Shown: positions 8,268 through 16,241 of the stretch, one piece after another
Position numbering within the stretch: position 1 is the stretch's first letter
Layout: every line of letters starts with the position of its first letter
Assembly: GCF_000164865.1 (NCBI RefSeq)
Contig: NC_014618.1
Coordinates: 4,216,001 to 4,280,000, forward strand
Direction of reading: 5' to 3'
Source: [Enterobacter] lignolyticus SCF1
Lineage (GTDB): Bacteria; Pseudomonadota; Gammaproteobacteria; Enterobacterales; Enterobacteriaceae
Length of the DNA stretch: 64,000 bases
Notes under the pieces: model-generated
The model's input: the letters and a program-made list of their open reading frames with translations, nothing else
Databases searched by the model: none
What the model was told of the DNA's origin: nothing
Made by a program: the position numbers and the translations under genes

Positions 8268-8597
8268 TTACAGGTTTTCTTTCGCCACTTCGAAGTGCAC
8301 TGACAGCAGCCAGGCCTCTTCATCCGGAAGATTGCCGAATGCGGCGACCACTTCGCGGGCAAGCGTCATTGAATCGGGTGAAATTTCTTCGAACAGGCTG
8401 GCTTCGACTTCCGGCAGCGGCTCACCGGTAATCGACCGGTGCGCCATGGCGCGGACATGCGATGTCAGCATTTGCTCCTGGACCGCGTTCGGGATGATGT
8501 CGTGACGTTTGAGCAGGCTGTACACCTCGCCCAGCATGCGTGTGGCAAGCTCTTCTGTCCGATTCCCGACGTCGTTATTCACTACTGCGTTGTTCAC
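8268..8597 (-). CDS. stand-alone PRD-domain protein (EF_0829/AHA_3910 family)
   Basis: The start is GTG 8597, with GGGGT about nine bases upstream; an out-of-frame ATG at 8601 opens only eight codons. The 109-residue helical product contains LTSHVRAMAHRSITGE, the His-rich helix of PTS regulation domains, so a phosphorylatable His near residue 49 is plausible. It has no DNA- or RNA-binding domain. It is the first gene of the operon and may sense PTS phosphorylation for the system or for the regulator at the distal end. That role is inferred. Confidence 0.78.
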   Translation of the reverse strand: MNNAVVNNDVGNRTEELATRMLGEVYSLLKRHDIIPNAVQEQMLTSHVRAMAHRSITGEPLPEVEASLFEEISPDSMTLAREVVAAFGNLPDEEAWLLSVHFEVAKENL

Positions 8598-8667
8598 TCA
8601 TCTGACCCCATTAATTGCGTCTGATATACAACGTAGCCCTGGGGGATGTCGGTTTGTAGCGAGTTGT

Positions 8668-8687
8668 TTTCCACTTCGAAGTGGAAA
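8668..8687. promoter_or_regulatory. perfect 20-bp palindrome in operon leader (possible operator)
   Basis: TTTCCACTTCGAAGTGGAAA is a perfect palindrome 71 bp before the PRD gene start. Its core CCACTTCGAAGTG occurs again at 8285-8297 inside the 3' end of the PRD gene. No U-run follows, so a terminator is unlikely. The rest of the 305-bp gap up to cybC holds a CRP-type site, the cybC terminator and no gene that I can see. Confidence 0.5.
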
Positions 8688-8751
8688 GGCGGGCAGCAAG
8701 AGTGATCTGTTCCACATAATTCGGCTGAATACGTACTTTTCGCTAAATTAC

Positions 8752-8767
8752 TGTGATGAACATCACG
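8752..8767 (-). promoter_or_regulatory. CRP-type binding site
   Basis: TGTGATGAACATCACG matches TGTGA-N6-TCACA with one mismatch. It lies 155 bp upstream of the PRD gene and is the best candidate for catabolite control of the operon. A possible -10 (TTATGT on the minus strand, 8714-8719) lies downstream; no convincing -35 was found, as expected for a CRP-dependent promoter. Confidence 0.6.
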
Positions 8768-8866
8768 TGAAGATGCTGAATTGCGTCGGGAAAATAAAAT
8801 GAAAAAGCGTGCGCTGGATCGCAGGAAATAAGCGTCTCTTATGAAGGAAAAGCAGGAAACGCGAAG

Positions 8867-8894
8867 AAAACGCCCCGTTGCGCTGCACGGGGCG
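8867..8894 (-). terminator. rho-independent terminator of cybC
   Basis: On the minus strand CGCCCCGT and ACGGGGCG pair around an eight-base loop, followed by TTTTCTTC. It lies just past the cybC stop codon. Confidence 0.75.
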
Positions 8895-8902
8895 AGAAGG
8901 AT

Positions 8903-9292
8903 TTAGCGGTACTTCTGATGGTAGGTGTTGCGGGTGGCCGCGATATCGGCCGCCACCGCCTGGGCTTCCTTCAGCTTGCCTTCATCAACGAGCTTCAGCG
9001 CGCTGTCGATCTGCCCGATCAGCGTGTCAAAGCCGTGGCGGTAATCTTTCATTTCCGCGCTGTCGGCGGCTTTACCTTCCAGCTTCGACGGCGTCTGCTT
9101 CTGGGCGTCCTGCGCGGCGGTGCGCATTTTGGTCAGCGCGGTTTTGAGCTCGCCCGCGTTGTCGCTTTTCTGCACCACTTTCAGGTTTGTCGCCAGGACT
9201 TCCATATCGTCGCCGATATCCGCAAACGCCGGAGCCGCAGCCCCCATCGCAAGCGTTGATACCGCCAGAATAGCCAAAAGTTGTTTACGCAT
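8903..9292 (-). CDS. cybC: soluble cytochrome b562
   Basis: The 129-residue precursor has a signal peptide ending APAFA, so the product is periplasmic. The mature four-helix bundle keeps both haem b ligands: the Met near the mature N-terminus (DIGDDMEVL) and the His of the C-terminal TYHQKYR. The segment MKDYRHGFDTLIGQIDSALKL matches the E. coli protein closely. It is a small electron carrier of uncertain physiological partner. It sits 54 bp downstream of pmbA on the same strand, as in E. coli. The signal sequence is intact here, unlike in some K-12 strains. Confidence 0.95.
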   Translation of the reverse strand: MRKQLLAILAVSTLAMGAAAPAFADIGDDMEVLATNLKVVQKSDNAGELKTALTKMRTAAQDAQKQTPSKLEGKAADSAEMKDYRHGFDTLIGQIDSALKLVDEGKLKEAQAVAADIAATRNTYHQKYR

Positions 9293-9346
9293 TGCTCACT
9301 TCCTTTTTGTTTTTAAAGGCGCAGCAGGTCGCGCCGGTATATGCAT

Positions 9347-10699
9347 TTATTGCCCGGCGATTTTCATCTCCGGCAGCAGTACACTACCACACTGGATATT
9401 GCTACGAGTCTCAATATCATCAGCGATGGTGACGATATTACGCCACATATCCTGCAGATTTCCGGCAATGGTGATTTCACTGACGGGATACTGGATCTCG
9501 CCGTTTTCCACCCAGAAGCCTGACGCGCCGCGGGAATAGTCGCCGGTAATGCCGCTTACACCCTGGCCCATCAGCTCCGTCACCACAAGGCCGGTTCCCA
9601 TCTCTTTAAGCAACTTTGCAAAACTCAGGCCGCGGCCCGCAATGCGCCAGTTATGGATGCCGCCCGCGTGCCCAGTGCTCTTCAGCCCCAGCTTGCGCGC
9701 GGAGTAGTTGGTCAGCAGCCATTGGGTCAGCACGCCGTCTTTGATGATGTCGCGACGCTCGGTGCGCACGCCTTCGCTGTCAAACGGCGTGGACGCCAGC
9801 CCTTTTCGCAAATGCGGATGCTCTTCGATGGTCAGCCAGTCCGGCAGGATCTGTTTACCCATGGAGTCCAGCAGGAAGGTCGATTTACGGTATACGGCGC
9901 CGCCGGCAATCGCGCCCACCAGATGGCCGAACAGGCCGGTCGCGACCTCGTTGGCGAAAATCACCGGCGCCTGCATGGTGGCAAGCTTGCGCGGCGACAG
10001 ACGAGACAGCGTGCGGCGGGCGCACTCGGCGCCGACCCACTCCGGATTTTGCAGATCTCCCATGGCGCGGCCGATGGTATAGGCGTAGTCACGCTCCATC
10101 TCGCCGTTTTCTTCGGCAATCACGCAGCTTGAAAGCGAATGGCGCGTGGAGCAGTAGCTTTGCAGCATGCCGTGGCTGTTGCCGAACACCTTGATGCCGT
10201 AATGGCTGTTAAAGCTGCCGCCTTCGGTATTGGTGATGCGCTTGTCGACGTCGAGCGCCGACTGCTCGGCGCGCGCCGCCAGCTCAATGGCCTGATCCGG
10301 GGTCACCTCCGCCGGGTGGAAGAGGTCGAGATCCGGCGCGTCAAACGCCAGCAGCTCTTTTTCCGCGACGCCCGCGAACGGATCCGGCGAGGTGTAGCGC
10401 GCGATATCCAGCGCCGCCTGCACGGTGCGGGCAATGGCGTCCGGGCTTAAGTCCGTCGACGATGCGCTGCCTTTACGGTTCTGATGGTAAACCGTAATGC
10501 CAAGCGCCCCGTCGCTGTTGAATTCAACGTTTTCCACTTCGCCGTAGCGCGTGCTGACGCTGATCCCGGTCGATTTGGTGACCGATACTTCTGCGCCATC
10601 AGATTTGCCTGCCGCCAGCTCCAGCGCGGTGGAGACGGCCTTTTCCAGCGCTTTACGCTGTTCTGCTACCTGAGTGATGACTTTCATCGCTAATGCCAT
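9347..10699 (-). CDS. pmbA: TldE/PmbA subunit of the TldD-TldE metalloprotease
   Basis: The 450 residues begin MALAMKVITQVAEQRKALEKA and align over the full length with E. coli PmbA (TldE). TldE pairs with the zinc subunit TldD in the cytoplasm; the complex degrades unfolded peptides, matures microcin B17 and helps remove the CcdA antitoxin. TldE itself lacks the HExxxH zinc motif, and none is seen here. TldD is not in the window. It is transcribed divergently from darP with a 94-bp gap, and cybC follows on the same strand. Confidence 0.97.
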   Translation of the reverse strand: MALAMKVITQVAEQRKALEKAVSTALELAAGKSDGAEVSVTKSTGISVSTRYGEVENVEFNSDGALGITVYHQNRKGSASSTDLSPDAIARTVQAALDIARYTSPDPFAGVAEKELLAFDAPDLDLFHPAEVTPDQAIELAARAEQSALDVDKRITNTEGGSFNSHYGIKVFGNSHGMLQSYCSTRHSLSSCVIAEENGEMERDYAYTIGRAMGDLQNPEWVGAECARRTLSRLSPRKLATMQAPVIFANEVATGLFGHLVGAIAGGAVYRKSTFLLDSMGKQILPDWLTIEEHPHLRKGLASTPFDSEGVRTERRDIIKDGVLTQWLLTNYSARKLGLKSTGHAGGIHNWRIAGRGLSFAKLLKEMGTGLVVTELMGQGVSGITGDYSRGASGFWVENGEIQYPVSEITIAGNLQDMWRNIVTIADDIETRSNIQCGSVLLPEMKIAGQ

Positions 10700-10793
10700 A
10701 ATGTAGAGGTAAGTTTAGTGAAGTCTAACAGAGAACCGTTTTTCAGTGCGCACCTTAACTGGTAACATGAGCCTCTTTTTTAAGGAGCCTGAG

Positions 10794-11345
10794 ATGACAA
10801 AGCAGCCCAAAGACTGGCTCGACGACGTGCCCGGTGACGACATCGACGATGAAGATGATGAGATTATCTGGGTCAGCAAAAGCGAAATTAAACGCGACGC
10901 CGAAGAGTTAAAACAGCTCGGCGCAGAAATGGTTGAGCTGGGTAAAAACGCGCTGGATAAAATCCCGCTGGATGACGATCTGCGCGCCGCGATTGAGCTG
11001 GCGCAGCGCATCAAGAAAGAGGGCCGCCGCCGCCAGCTGCAGCTGATTGGCAAAATGCTGCGTCAACGCGACGTCGAGCCGATTCGCCAGGCGCTGGATA
11101 AGCTGAAAAACCGCCATAACCAGCAGGTCGCCCTGTTCCATAAGCTGGAGCATCTGCGCGATCGCCTGATTGTCGACGGCGATGATGCGGTAGCGGAAGT
11201 GCTGAACCTGTGGCCGGAGGCCGATCGCCAGCAGCTGCGTTCGCTTATCCGCAATGCACAGAAAGAGCGGGACGGGAACAAGCCGCCGAAGTCCGCGCGC
11301 CTGATTTTCCAGTATCTGCGCGAACTGGCGGAAAACGGCGAGTAA
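10794..11345 (+). CDS. darP: ribosome biogenesis factor DarP (YjgA)
   Basis: The 183 residues begin MTKQPKDWLDDVPGDDIDDE, close to E. coli YjgA; the start is ATG 10794 with TTAAGGAG upstream. The acidic N-terminus is followed by a helical region rich in Lys/Arg (KKEGRRRQLQLIGKMLRQRD), as in the DUF615 family. DarP associates with pre-50S particles late in assembly and stimulates peptidyl-transferase centre maturation. It is divergent from pmbA and is followed by a REP element and a terminator shared with mpl. Confidence 0.96.
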   Translation: MTKQPKDWLDDVPGDDIDDEDDEIIWVSKSEIKRDAEELKQLGAEMVELGKNALDKIPLDDDLRAAIELAQRIKKEGRRRQLQLIGKMLRQRDVEPIRQALDKLKNRHNQQVALFHKLEHLRDRLIVDGDDAVAEVLNLWPEADRQQLRSLIRNAQKERDGNKPPKSARLIFQYLRELAENGE

Positions 11346-11360
11346 GCCGCTGCGATTTTG

Positions 11361-11396
11361 TGCCGGACGGCGGCGTAAACGCCTTATCCGGCCTAC
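11361..11396. repeat. REP-like palindromic element
   Basis: TGCCGGACGGCGGCGTAAAC followed by GCCTTATCCGGCCTACA is the classic enterobacterial REP unit. It lies between the darP stop and the bidirectional terminator. Confidence 0.85.
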
Positions 11397-11415
11397 AGAA
11401 TCACGCAAAATACAG

Positions 11416-11442
11416 GCCCGGTTAAGCACCGGGCTTTTTTTT
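11416..11442 (+). terminator. rho-independent terminator of darP
   Basis: GCCCGG and CCGGGC pair around a seven-base loop, followed by eight T. The T-run overlaps the stop codon of convergent mpl by two bases. Confidence 0.85.
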
Positions 11443-12814
11443 ACTCTGCGGCTTCGGCTTTTTTCGCAAGGCCAGCCAGCAGCTTCTGGTGGATACCGCC
11501 AAACCCGCCGTTGCTCATCACCAGAATGTGATCGCCCGGCTGCGCGGTTTTGACAATCATGTCCGCCAGCGTATCCACGTCAGCACTCCAGTGCGCAGGC
11601 TGGACGCAGGCGTCCGCCACTTCCGCTACCTGCCACGGAATATGCTGCGGCTGCAGCAGGAACACCTCATCGGCGCGTCCGAGCGACGGCGCGAGATCGT
11701 CTTTGCACACGCCCATTTTCATGGTGTTGGAGCGCGGCTCCAGCACGGCGATAATCCGCGCCGTACCGCCGACTTTGCCGCGCAGCGCCTGCAGCGTGGC
11801 GAGGATCGCCGTCGGGTGATGGGCGAAATCGTCATACACCGCAACGCCGTTGGCTTCGCCGCGCAGCTCAAGACGGCGGCGGGCGTTGATGAACGAACCC
11901 AGCGCCTGGGCCGCATCGCCCGGCTGCACGCCAACGTGACGCGCGGCGGCAATCGCCATCAGGCCGTTGTTCATATTGTGCTCGCCGACGAGGCCCCACT
12001 TCACCTCGCCGACCTTTTCACCGTCCAGCCATACTTCCCATTCGGACGCGTCGGTGCTGATTTTTTTCGCCTGCCAGTGGCCCTGCTCGCCGACCAGCTC
12101 CTGCTCGCTCCAGCAGCCCAGCGCCAGCGTCTGCTTCAGATTGATGTCGCTTTCCGGCCAGATAATCCGTCCCTGCCCCGGCACGATGCGCACCAGGTGA
12201 TGGAACTGTTTCTGAATGGCTTTCAGGTCGTCAAAAATGTCCGCATGGTCAAACTCAAGGTTGTTGAGGATGAGCGTGCGCGGGCAGTAGTGGACGAATT
12301 TGGAACGCTTGTCGAAGAAGGCGCAGTCGTATTCGTCCGCTTCGATAACAAAGAACGGGCTGTCGCCCAGCCGCGCGGAGACGTCGAAGTTCCCCGGTAC
12401 GCCGCCGATGACAAAGCCGGGCTTGTAGCCGCAGGCTTCGAGGATCCAGGTCGCCATCCCGGCGGTGGTGGTTTTACCGTGGGTACCGGCTACCGCCAGC
12501 ACCCAGCGATCGCGCAGCACGAAATCGTGCAGCCACTGCGGGCCGGACATGTACGGAATGTTCTTTTCCAGCACCGCTTCGACGCACGGATTACCGCGGG
12601 TCATCGCATTGCCGATGATCACCAGATCCGGCTGCGAATCGAGCTGGCTGGCATCATAACCCTGAATTAAATCAATACCCTGCTGCTCCAGCAGCGTGCT
12701 CATCGGCGGATACACATTGGCGTCCGAACCCGTTACTTCGTGGCCCAGAGAGCGCGCCAGCATTGCCAGACCGCCCATGAAGGTGCCACAGATCCCCAAA
12801 ATATGAATGCGCAT
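11441..12814 (-). CDS. mpl: UDP-N-acetylmuramate:L-alanyl-gamma-D-glutamyl-meso-diaminopimelate ligase
   Basis: The 457 residues begin MRIHILGICGTFMGGLAMLA and align throughout with E. coli Mpl. The Mur-ligase ATP site is GTHGKTTTAGMATWILEACG, followed by the central-domain FFVIEADEYD and the C-terminal YDDFAHHPTAI. In the cytoplasm Mpl reattaches recycled murein tripeptide to UDP-MurNAc, part of cell-wall recycling. It is divergent from fbp and convergent with darP. Confidence 0.97.
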   Translation of the reverse strand: MRIHILGICGTFMGGLAMLARSLGHEVTGSDANVYPPMSTLLEQQGIDLIQGYDASQLDSQPDLVIIGNAMTRGNPCVEAVLEKNIPYMSGPQWLHDFVLRDRWVLAVAGTHGKTTTAGMATWILEACGYKPGFVIGGVPGNFDVSARLGDSPFFVIEADEYDCAFFDKRSKFVHYCPRTLILNNLEFDHADIFDDLKAIQKQFHHLVRIVPGQGRIIWPESDINLKQTLALGCWSEQELVGEQGHWQAKKISTDASEWEVWLDGEKVGEVKWGLVGEHNMNNGLMAIAAARHVGVQPGDAAQALGSFINARRRLELRGEANGVAVYDDFAHHPTAILATLQALRGKVGGTARIIAVLEPRSNTMKMGVCKDDLAPSLGRADEVFLLQPQHIPWQVAEVADACVQPAHWSADVDTLADMIVKTAQPGDHILVMSNGGFGGIHQKLLAGLAKKAEAAE

Positions 12815-12990
12815 ACGTCATTATCCTTTCTTTTAGCTGGCGCACATTTTACCCACATGTGAGACGGCTGAGAAACGCATTTCGGGTAAATCCGTATTTA
12901 GCTGGCGCGATTCACCTGAGCGCGACGGATGAAATATTTGTTAAGATTGTTGCGGTCGCTTTACTCCATATAAATTGCAGGGAAAGTGTT

Positions 12991-13989
12991 ATGAAAACGT
13001 TAGGTGAATTTATTGTCGAAAAGCAGCACGAGTTTTCGCATGCCACGGGTGAACTCACTGCTTTGCTGTCGGCGATAAAGCTCGGCGCCAAGATCATCCA
13101 CCGCGATATCAATAAGGCCGGTCTGGTCGATATCCTGGGTGCCAGCGGTGCTGAAAACGTACAGGGCGAGGTGCAACAAAAGCTCGACCTGTTCGCCAAT
13201 GAAAAGCTGAAAGCTGCGCTGCGGGCGCGCGATATCGTGGCCGGTATCGCGTCGGAAGAAGAAGATGAGATCGTCGTTTTCGAAGGCTGTGAACACGCCA
13301 AATACGTTGTGCTGATGGACCCGCTTGATGGCTCCTCCAACATCGACGTTAACGTCTCTGTCGGCACCATTTTCTCCATCTATCGCCGCGTTACTCCGGT
13401 CGGTACGCCGGTAACGGAAGAAGACTTCCTGCAGCCTGGTAACAAGCAGGTGGCGGCCGGTTATGTGGTGTATGGCTCCTCCACCATGCTGGTGTATACC
13501 ACCGGCTGCGGCGTTCATGCCTTTACCTACGACCCGTCGCTGGGCGTTTTCTGCCTGAGCCAGGAACGCATGCGCTTCCCGGTAAAAGGCAACATGTACT
13601 CCATTAACGAAGGCAACTACATCAAATTCCCGGCGGGTGTGAAAAAGTACATTAAGTTCTGCCAGGAAGAGGACAAAGCCACTCAGCGTCCTTACACCTC
13701 GCGCTATATCGGTTCCCTGGTTGCGGATTTCCACCGTAACCTGCTGAAAGGCGGGATTTACCTCTACCCAAGCACCGCCAGCCATCCTGAAGGCAAACTG
13801 CGCCTGCTGTACGAATGCAACCCGATGGCGTTCCTCGCCGAACAGGCGGGCGGTAAGGCCAGTGACGGTAAAGAACGCATTCTGGATATCCTGCCGTCAA
13901 GCCTGCACCAGCGCCGCCCGTTCTTCGTCGGCACTGAGCATATGGTCGACGACGTCGAACGCTTTATCCGCGAATACCCGGACGCGTAA
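12991..13989 (+). CDS. fbp: fructose-1,6-bisphosphatase class I
   Basis: The 332 residues begin MKTLGEFIVEKQHEFSHATG at ATG 12991, with GGGAAAG upstream; a longer in-frame start at 12859 lies in the promoter region. The class I metal/phosphate motif VLMDPLDGSSNIDVN and the substrate region LRLLYECNPMAFLAEQAGGK are present. It hydrolyses fructose-1,6-bisphosphate in gluconeogenesis. The 176-bp gap to mpl holds two copies of TTTAGCTGGCGC (12832-12843 and 12897-12908). Confidence 0.98.
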   Translation: MKTLGEFIVEKQHEFSHATGELTALLSAIKLGAKIIHRDINKAGLVDILGASGAENVQGEVQQKLDLFANEKLKAALRARDIVAGIASEEEDEIVVFEGCEHAKYVVLMDPLDGSSNIDVNVSVGTIFSIYRRVTPVGTPVTEEDFLQPGNKQVAAGYVVYGSSTMLVYTTGCGVHAFTYDPSLGVFCLSQERMRFPVKGNMYSINEGNYIKFPAGVKKYIKFCQEEDKATQRPYTSRYIGSLVADFHRNLLKGGIYLYPSTASHPEGKLRLLYECNPMAFLAEQAGGKASDGKERILDILPSSLHQRRPFFVGTEHMVDDVERFIREYPDA

Positions 13990-13992
13990 AAG

Positions 13993-14028
13993 CGCCCCTG
14001 CCCCTCTCCCCGCCGGGGAAAGGGGCAA
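13993..14028. repeat. GC-rich intergenic palindrome
   Basis: GCCCCTGCCCCTCTCCCC, then GCC, then GGGGAAAGGGGC, in the 43-bp gap between convergent fbp and the chemoreceptor gene. It may serve as an mRNA 3'-end hairpin for both. Same family as the element at 3064. Confidence 0.6.
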
Positions 14029-14032
14029 TTCC

Positions 14033-15145
14033 TCAGGAGGCCTGGAAACGGAACGACGCCATCGCCTCCAGCAGCTCGCGGGATTGTTCCTCCAGCGATC
14101 GGGTCGCCGCCGACGACTGCTGCACCAGCGCCGCATTCTGCTGCGCGGTTTCATCCATCTGGCTCACCGCAATGTTCACCTGTTCAATACCCCGGCTCTG
14201 CTCCTGAGAAGCGCTGGCAATTTCGCGCATCAGTTTGGTCATCCGCATCACCTCAGAGGCGATTTCGTCCATGGTTTCCCCCGCCTGCTGCGCCAGATCG
14301 CTGCCTTCGCTGACGTGGGTCTGGGAATCACTGATGAGCTGGCGAATCTCTTTTGCCGCATCGGCGCTGCGGCTTGCCAGGTTACGCACCTCACCGGCAA
14401 CCACCGCGAAACCGCGCCCCTGTTCGCCCGCCCGCGCCGCTTCAACCGAGGCGTTCAGCGCCAGAATATTCGTCTGGAAGGCAATGCCGTCGATAACGCC
14501 AAGAATATCGGCGATACGGTTAGAACTGCCGGAGATATCGCGCATCTTCTCGATGACGTAGCAGACCATTTCGCTGCCGCGATCGGCGGTATCGGAGACC
14601 GTTTTCGCCATCTGGTGCGCCTGCCCGGCGTTGTCCGCATTCTGCTTCACCGTCGCGGTAATCTGCTCCATGCTGGCGGCGGTCTGCTCAAGCGAGGTGG
14701 CGGTAGACTCCGTACGCTGCGCCAGGTGGTTGTTGCCCGCCGTCAGCTCGCGGCTGCCAATATCGATTTGCGAACTGGCGTCGCGCACGCGCATGACGGA
14801 TTCGCTTAGCGCCGCGCGCATATCGCCCATCGCGGCATTAAGGCGATTAAATTCCGCGCTGACCATACGGCTGGCCACCGGGGATAAATCGCCCGTCGCA
14901 AGCCGCTCAATTTGCTCAACAACGTTGTCCAGCGGTTTTAACAGCTTATTGCTCAGCAGTAACCAAATCACCAGCAGCAGACCGATCGCCGCAAGCGTTG
15001 TCGCCGTCATCACTCCATAGTAAACCCAGGAGGTAATGATGCGGGTCGAGGCGTACAGCCCCATGCCGCCCGCCAGCAATAAGAGCAGAGTAAGCGCAGA
15101 CAATAGAACCAGCAGACTTGTTCGAACAGAGAGGGATATGGGCAT
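14033..15145 (-). CDS. methyl-accepting chemotaxis protein lacking a periplasmic sensor domain
   Basis: The 370-residue product has TM1 (about residues 8-30, SLLVLLSALTLLLLLAGGMG), a loop of only about a dozen residues (ASTRIITSWVYY), TM2 (about 44-66), a HAMP domain and the cytoplasmic signalling bundle. The tip hairpin reads GIAFQTNILALNASVEAARA and GEQGRGFAVVAGEVRNLA. Ordinary enterobacterial receptors have about 550 residues with a 150-residue ligand domain between TM1 and TM2; here it is missing with the frame intact. The C-terminal NWETF pentapeptide for CheR/CheB is absent. A sigma-28 promoter precedes it, so expression with flagellar genes is likely. Confidence 0.93.
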   Translation of the reverse strand: MPISLSVRTSLLVLLSALTLLLLLAGGMGLYASTRIITSWVYYGVMTATTLAAIGLLLVIWLLLSNKLLKPLDNVVEQIERLATGDLSPVASRMVSAEFNRLNAAMGDMRAALSESVMRVRDASSQIDIGSRELTAGNNHLAQRTESTATSLEQTAASMEQITATVKQNADNAGQAHQMAKTVSDTADRGSEMVCYVIEKMRDISGSSNRIADILGVIDGIAFQTNILALNASVEAARAGEQGRGFAVVAGEVRNLASRSADAAKEIRQLISDSQTHVSEGSDLAQQAGETMDEIASEVMRMTKLMREIASASQEQSRGIEQVNIAVSQMDETAQQNAALVQQSSAATRSLEEQSRELLEAMASFRFQAS

Positions 15146-15189
15146 TGTGAGTTTTCCGGTTGTAGAGGTTGATCCGATCTTTACAGAAA

Positions 15190-15216
15190 CTATCGACTAC
15201 AACCGGAAAAAGTTTA
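15190..15216 (-). promoter_or_regulatory. sigma-28 (FliA) promoter of the short chemoreceptor
   Basis: On the minus strand TAAACTTT (15209-15216), an 11-bp spacer and GTCGATAG (15190-15197) match TAAAGTTT-N11-GCCGATAA. The leader to ATG 15145 is about 38 bases. The promoter overlaps one arm of a 14-bp inverted repeat (15152-15165 and 15197-15210). Confidence 0.82.
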
Positions 15217-15239
15217 GCGCTTTCAGTAAATTAAAGATG

Positions 15240-16241
15240 TTACTTCAGTGTTGCCGCTGTGTTTATCCTCGTTACCGGCGCACTCTGGCGATTTTCCCAC
15301 AGCACGGTCAAACCACGCTGTAGGGCAATGAAAATAAACAACAAAATACCGATGGCGATTTTGGTCCACCACGAGCTAAGGGTGCCGTCAAAGTTAATGT
15401 AGGTCTGAATCAACCCCTGAATGCCAACGCCGAACAGCGTGCCCAGCACCGTCCCCACGCCGCCGCTCAGCAGCGTACCGCCAATCACCACCGAGGCTAT
15501 CGCGTCGAGCTCAACCCCAACCCCCGCCAGCGCGTATCCCGCCTGGGTATAAACGGAGAAGACGATACCGGCAAGCGTAGCAAGCCCGGTCGACAGCATG
15601 TAAATCCGGATGGTGGTGCTGCGGGTGGAGATCCCCATCAGGTTCGCCGACGCGGCGCTGCCGCCGATGGCGTACACCTGGTTGCCAAACCGCGTGCGAT
15701 GGGCCAGGACTATCCCGACCACCACCACCAGCAGCATCAGCAGCCCCATCGCGCTCAGACGTCCGCCGCCGGGGAGGGTCCACGCCAGATCGGACAATCG
15801 GTCGTACAGCGGGTGGTTGATCGGGATAGATTCCTCAGAAACCAGATAGCTTATGCCGCGTAAGAAGAACATCCCGGCAAGCGTCATGATAAACGCCGGG
15901 ATCTTCAGCGCGTCTATCAAAAATCCCATCAGCGCGCCAAAAGCGCAGCCCATCGCCAGCACCAGCGGAAAGGCCGCCAGCGGCGATAGCCCCCAGAAGC
16001 CGATCGCTTTCGCCAGAAACACGCCGGTAAAGGCGATCACTGAACCCACCGAGAGATCGATCCCGCCGGAGAGGATCACAAAGGTCATGCCGACGGCGAT
16101 GATCCCGAGAAACGCGTTATCGGTCAGAATGTTGCAGATAACCCGGGTGGAAGCGAACCCCGGAAACTGGGTCAGGCAGTAGAGATAGCCGAGGATAAAC
16201 ACCCCGAGGGTGATCATCAACGGCAGGTTACGTTTTATCAT
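15240..16241 (-). CDS. yjfF: galactofuranose ABC transporter permease YjfF
   Basis: The 333 residues begin MIKRNLPLMITLGVFILGYL, close to E. coli YjfF, with eight to ten membrane segments and the RbsC/AraH-family signature VGMTFVILSGGIDLSVGSVI. It forms the inner-membrane channel with YtfT, powered by YtfR and fed by YtfQ, for import of galactofuranose. It overlaps ytfT by 14 bp and ends the operon. Confidence 0.96.
   Translation of the reverse strand: MIKRNLPLMITLGVFILGYLYCLTQFPGFASTRVICNILTDNAFLGIIAVGMTFVILSGGIDLSVGSVIAFTGVFLAKAIGFWGLSPLAAFPLVLAMGCAFGALMGFLIDALKIPAFIMTLAGMFFLRGISYLVSEESIPINHPLYDRLSDLAWTLPGGGRLSAMGLLMLLVVVVGIVLAHRTRFGNQVYAIGGSAASANLMGISTRSTTIRIYMLSTGLATLAGIVFSVYTQAGYALAGVGVELDAIASVVIGGTLLSGGVGTVLGTLFGVGIQGLIQTYINFDGTLSSWWTKIAIGILLFIFIALQRGLTVLWENRQSAPVTRINTAATLK

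Noticed and set aside
11489..12670. 393-codon plus-strand frame
   Set aside because: It is antisense to mpl, which matches the E. coli enzyme over its full length.
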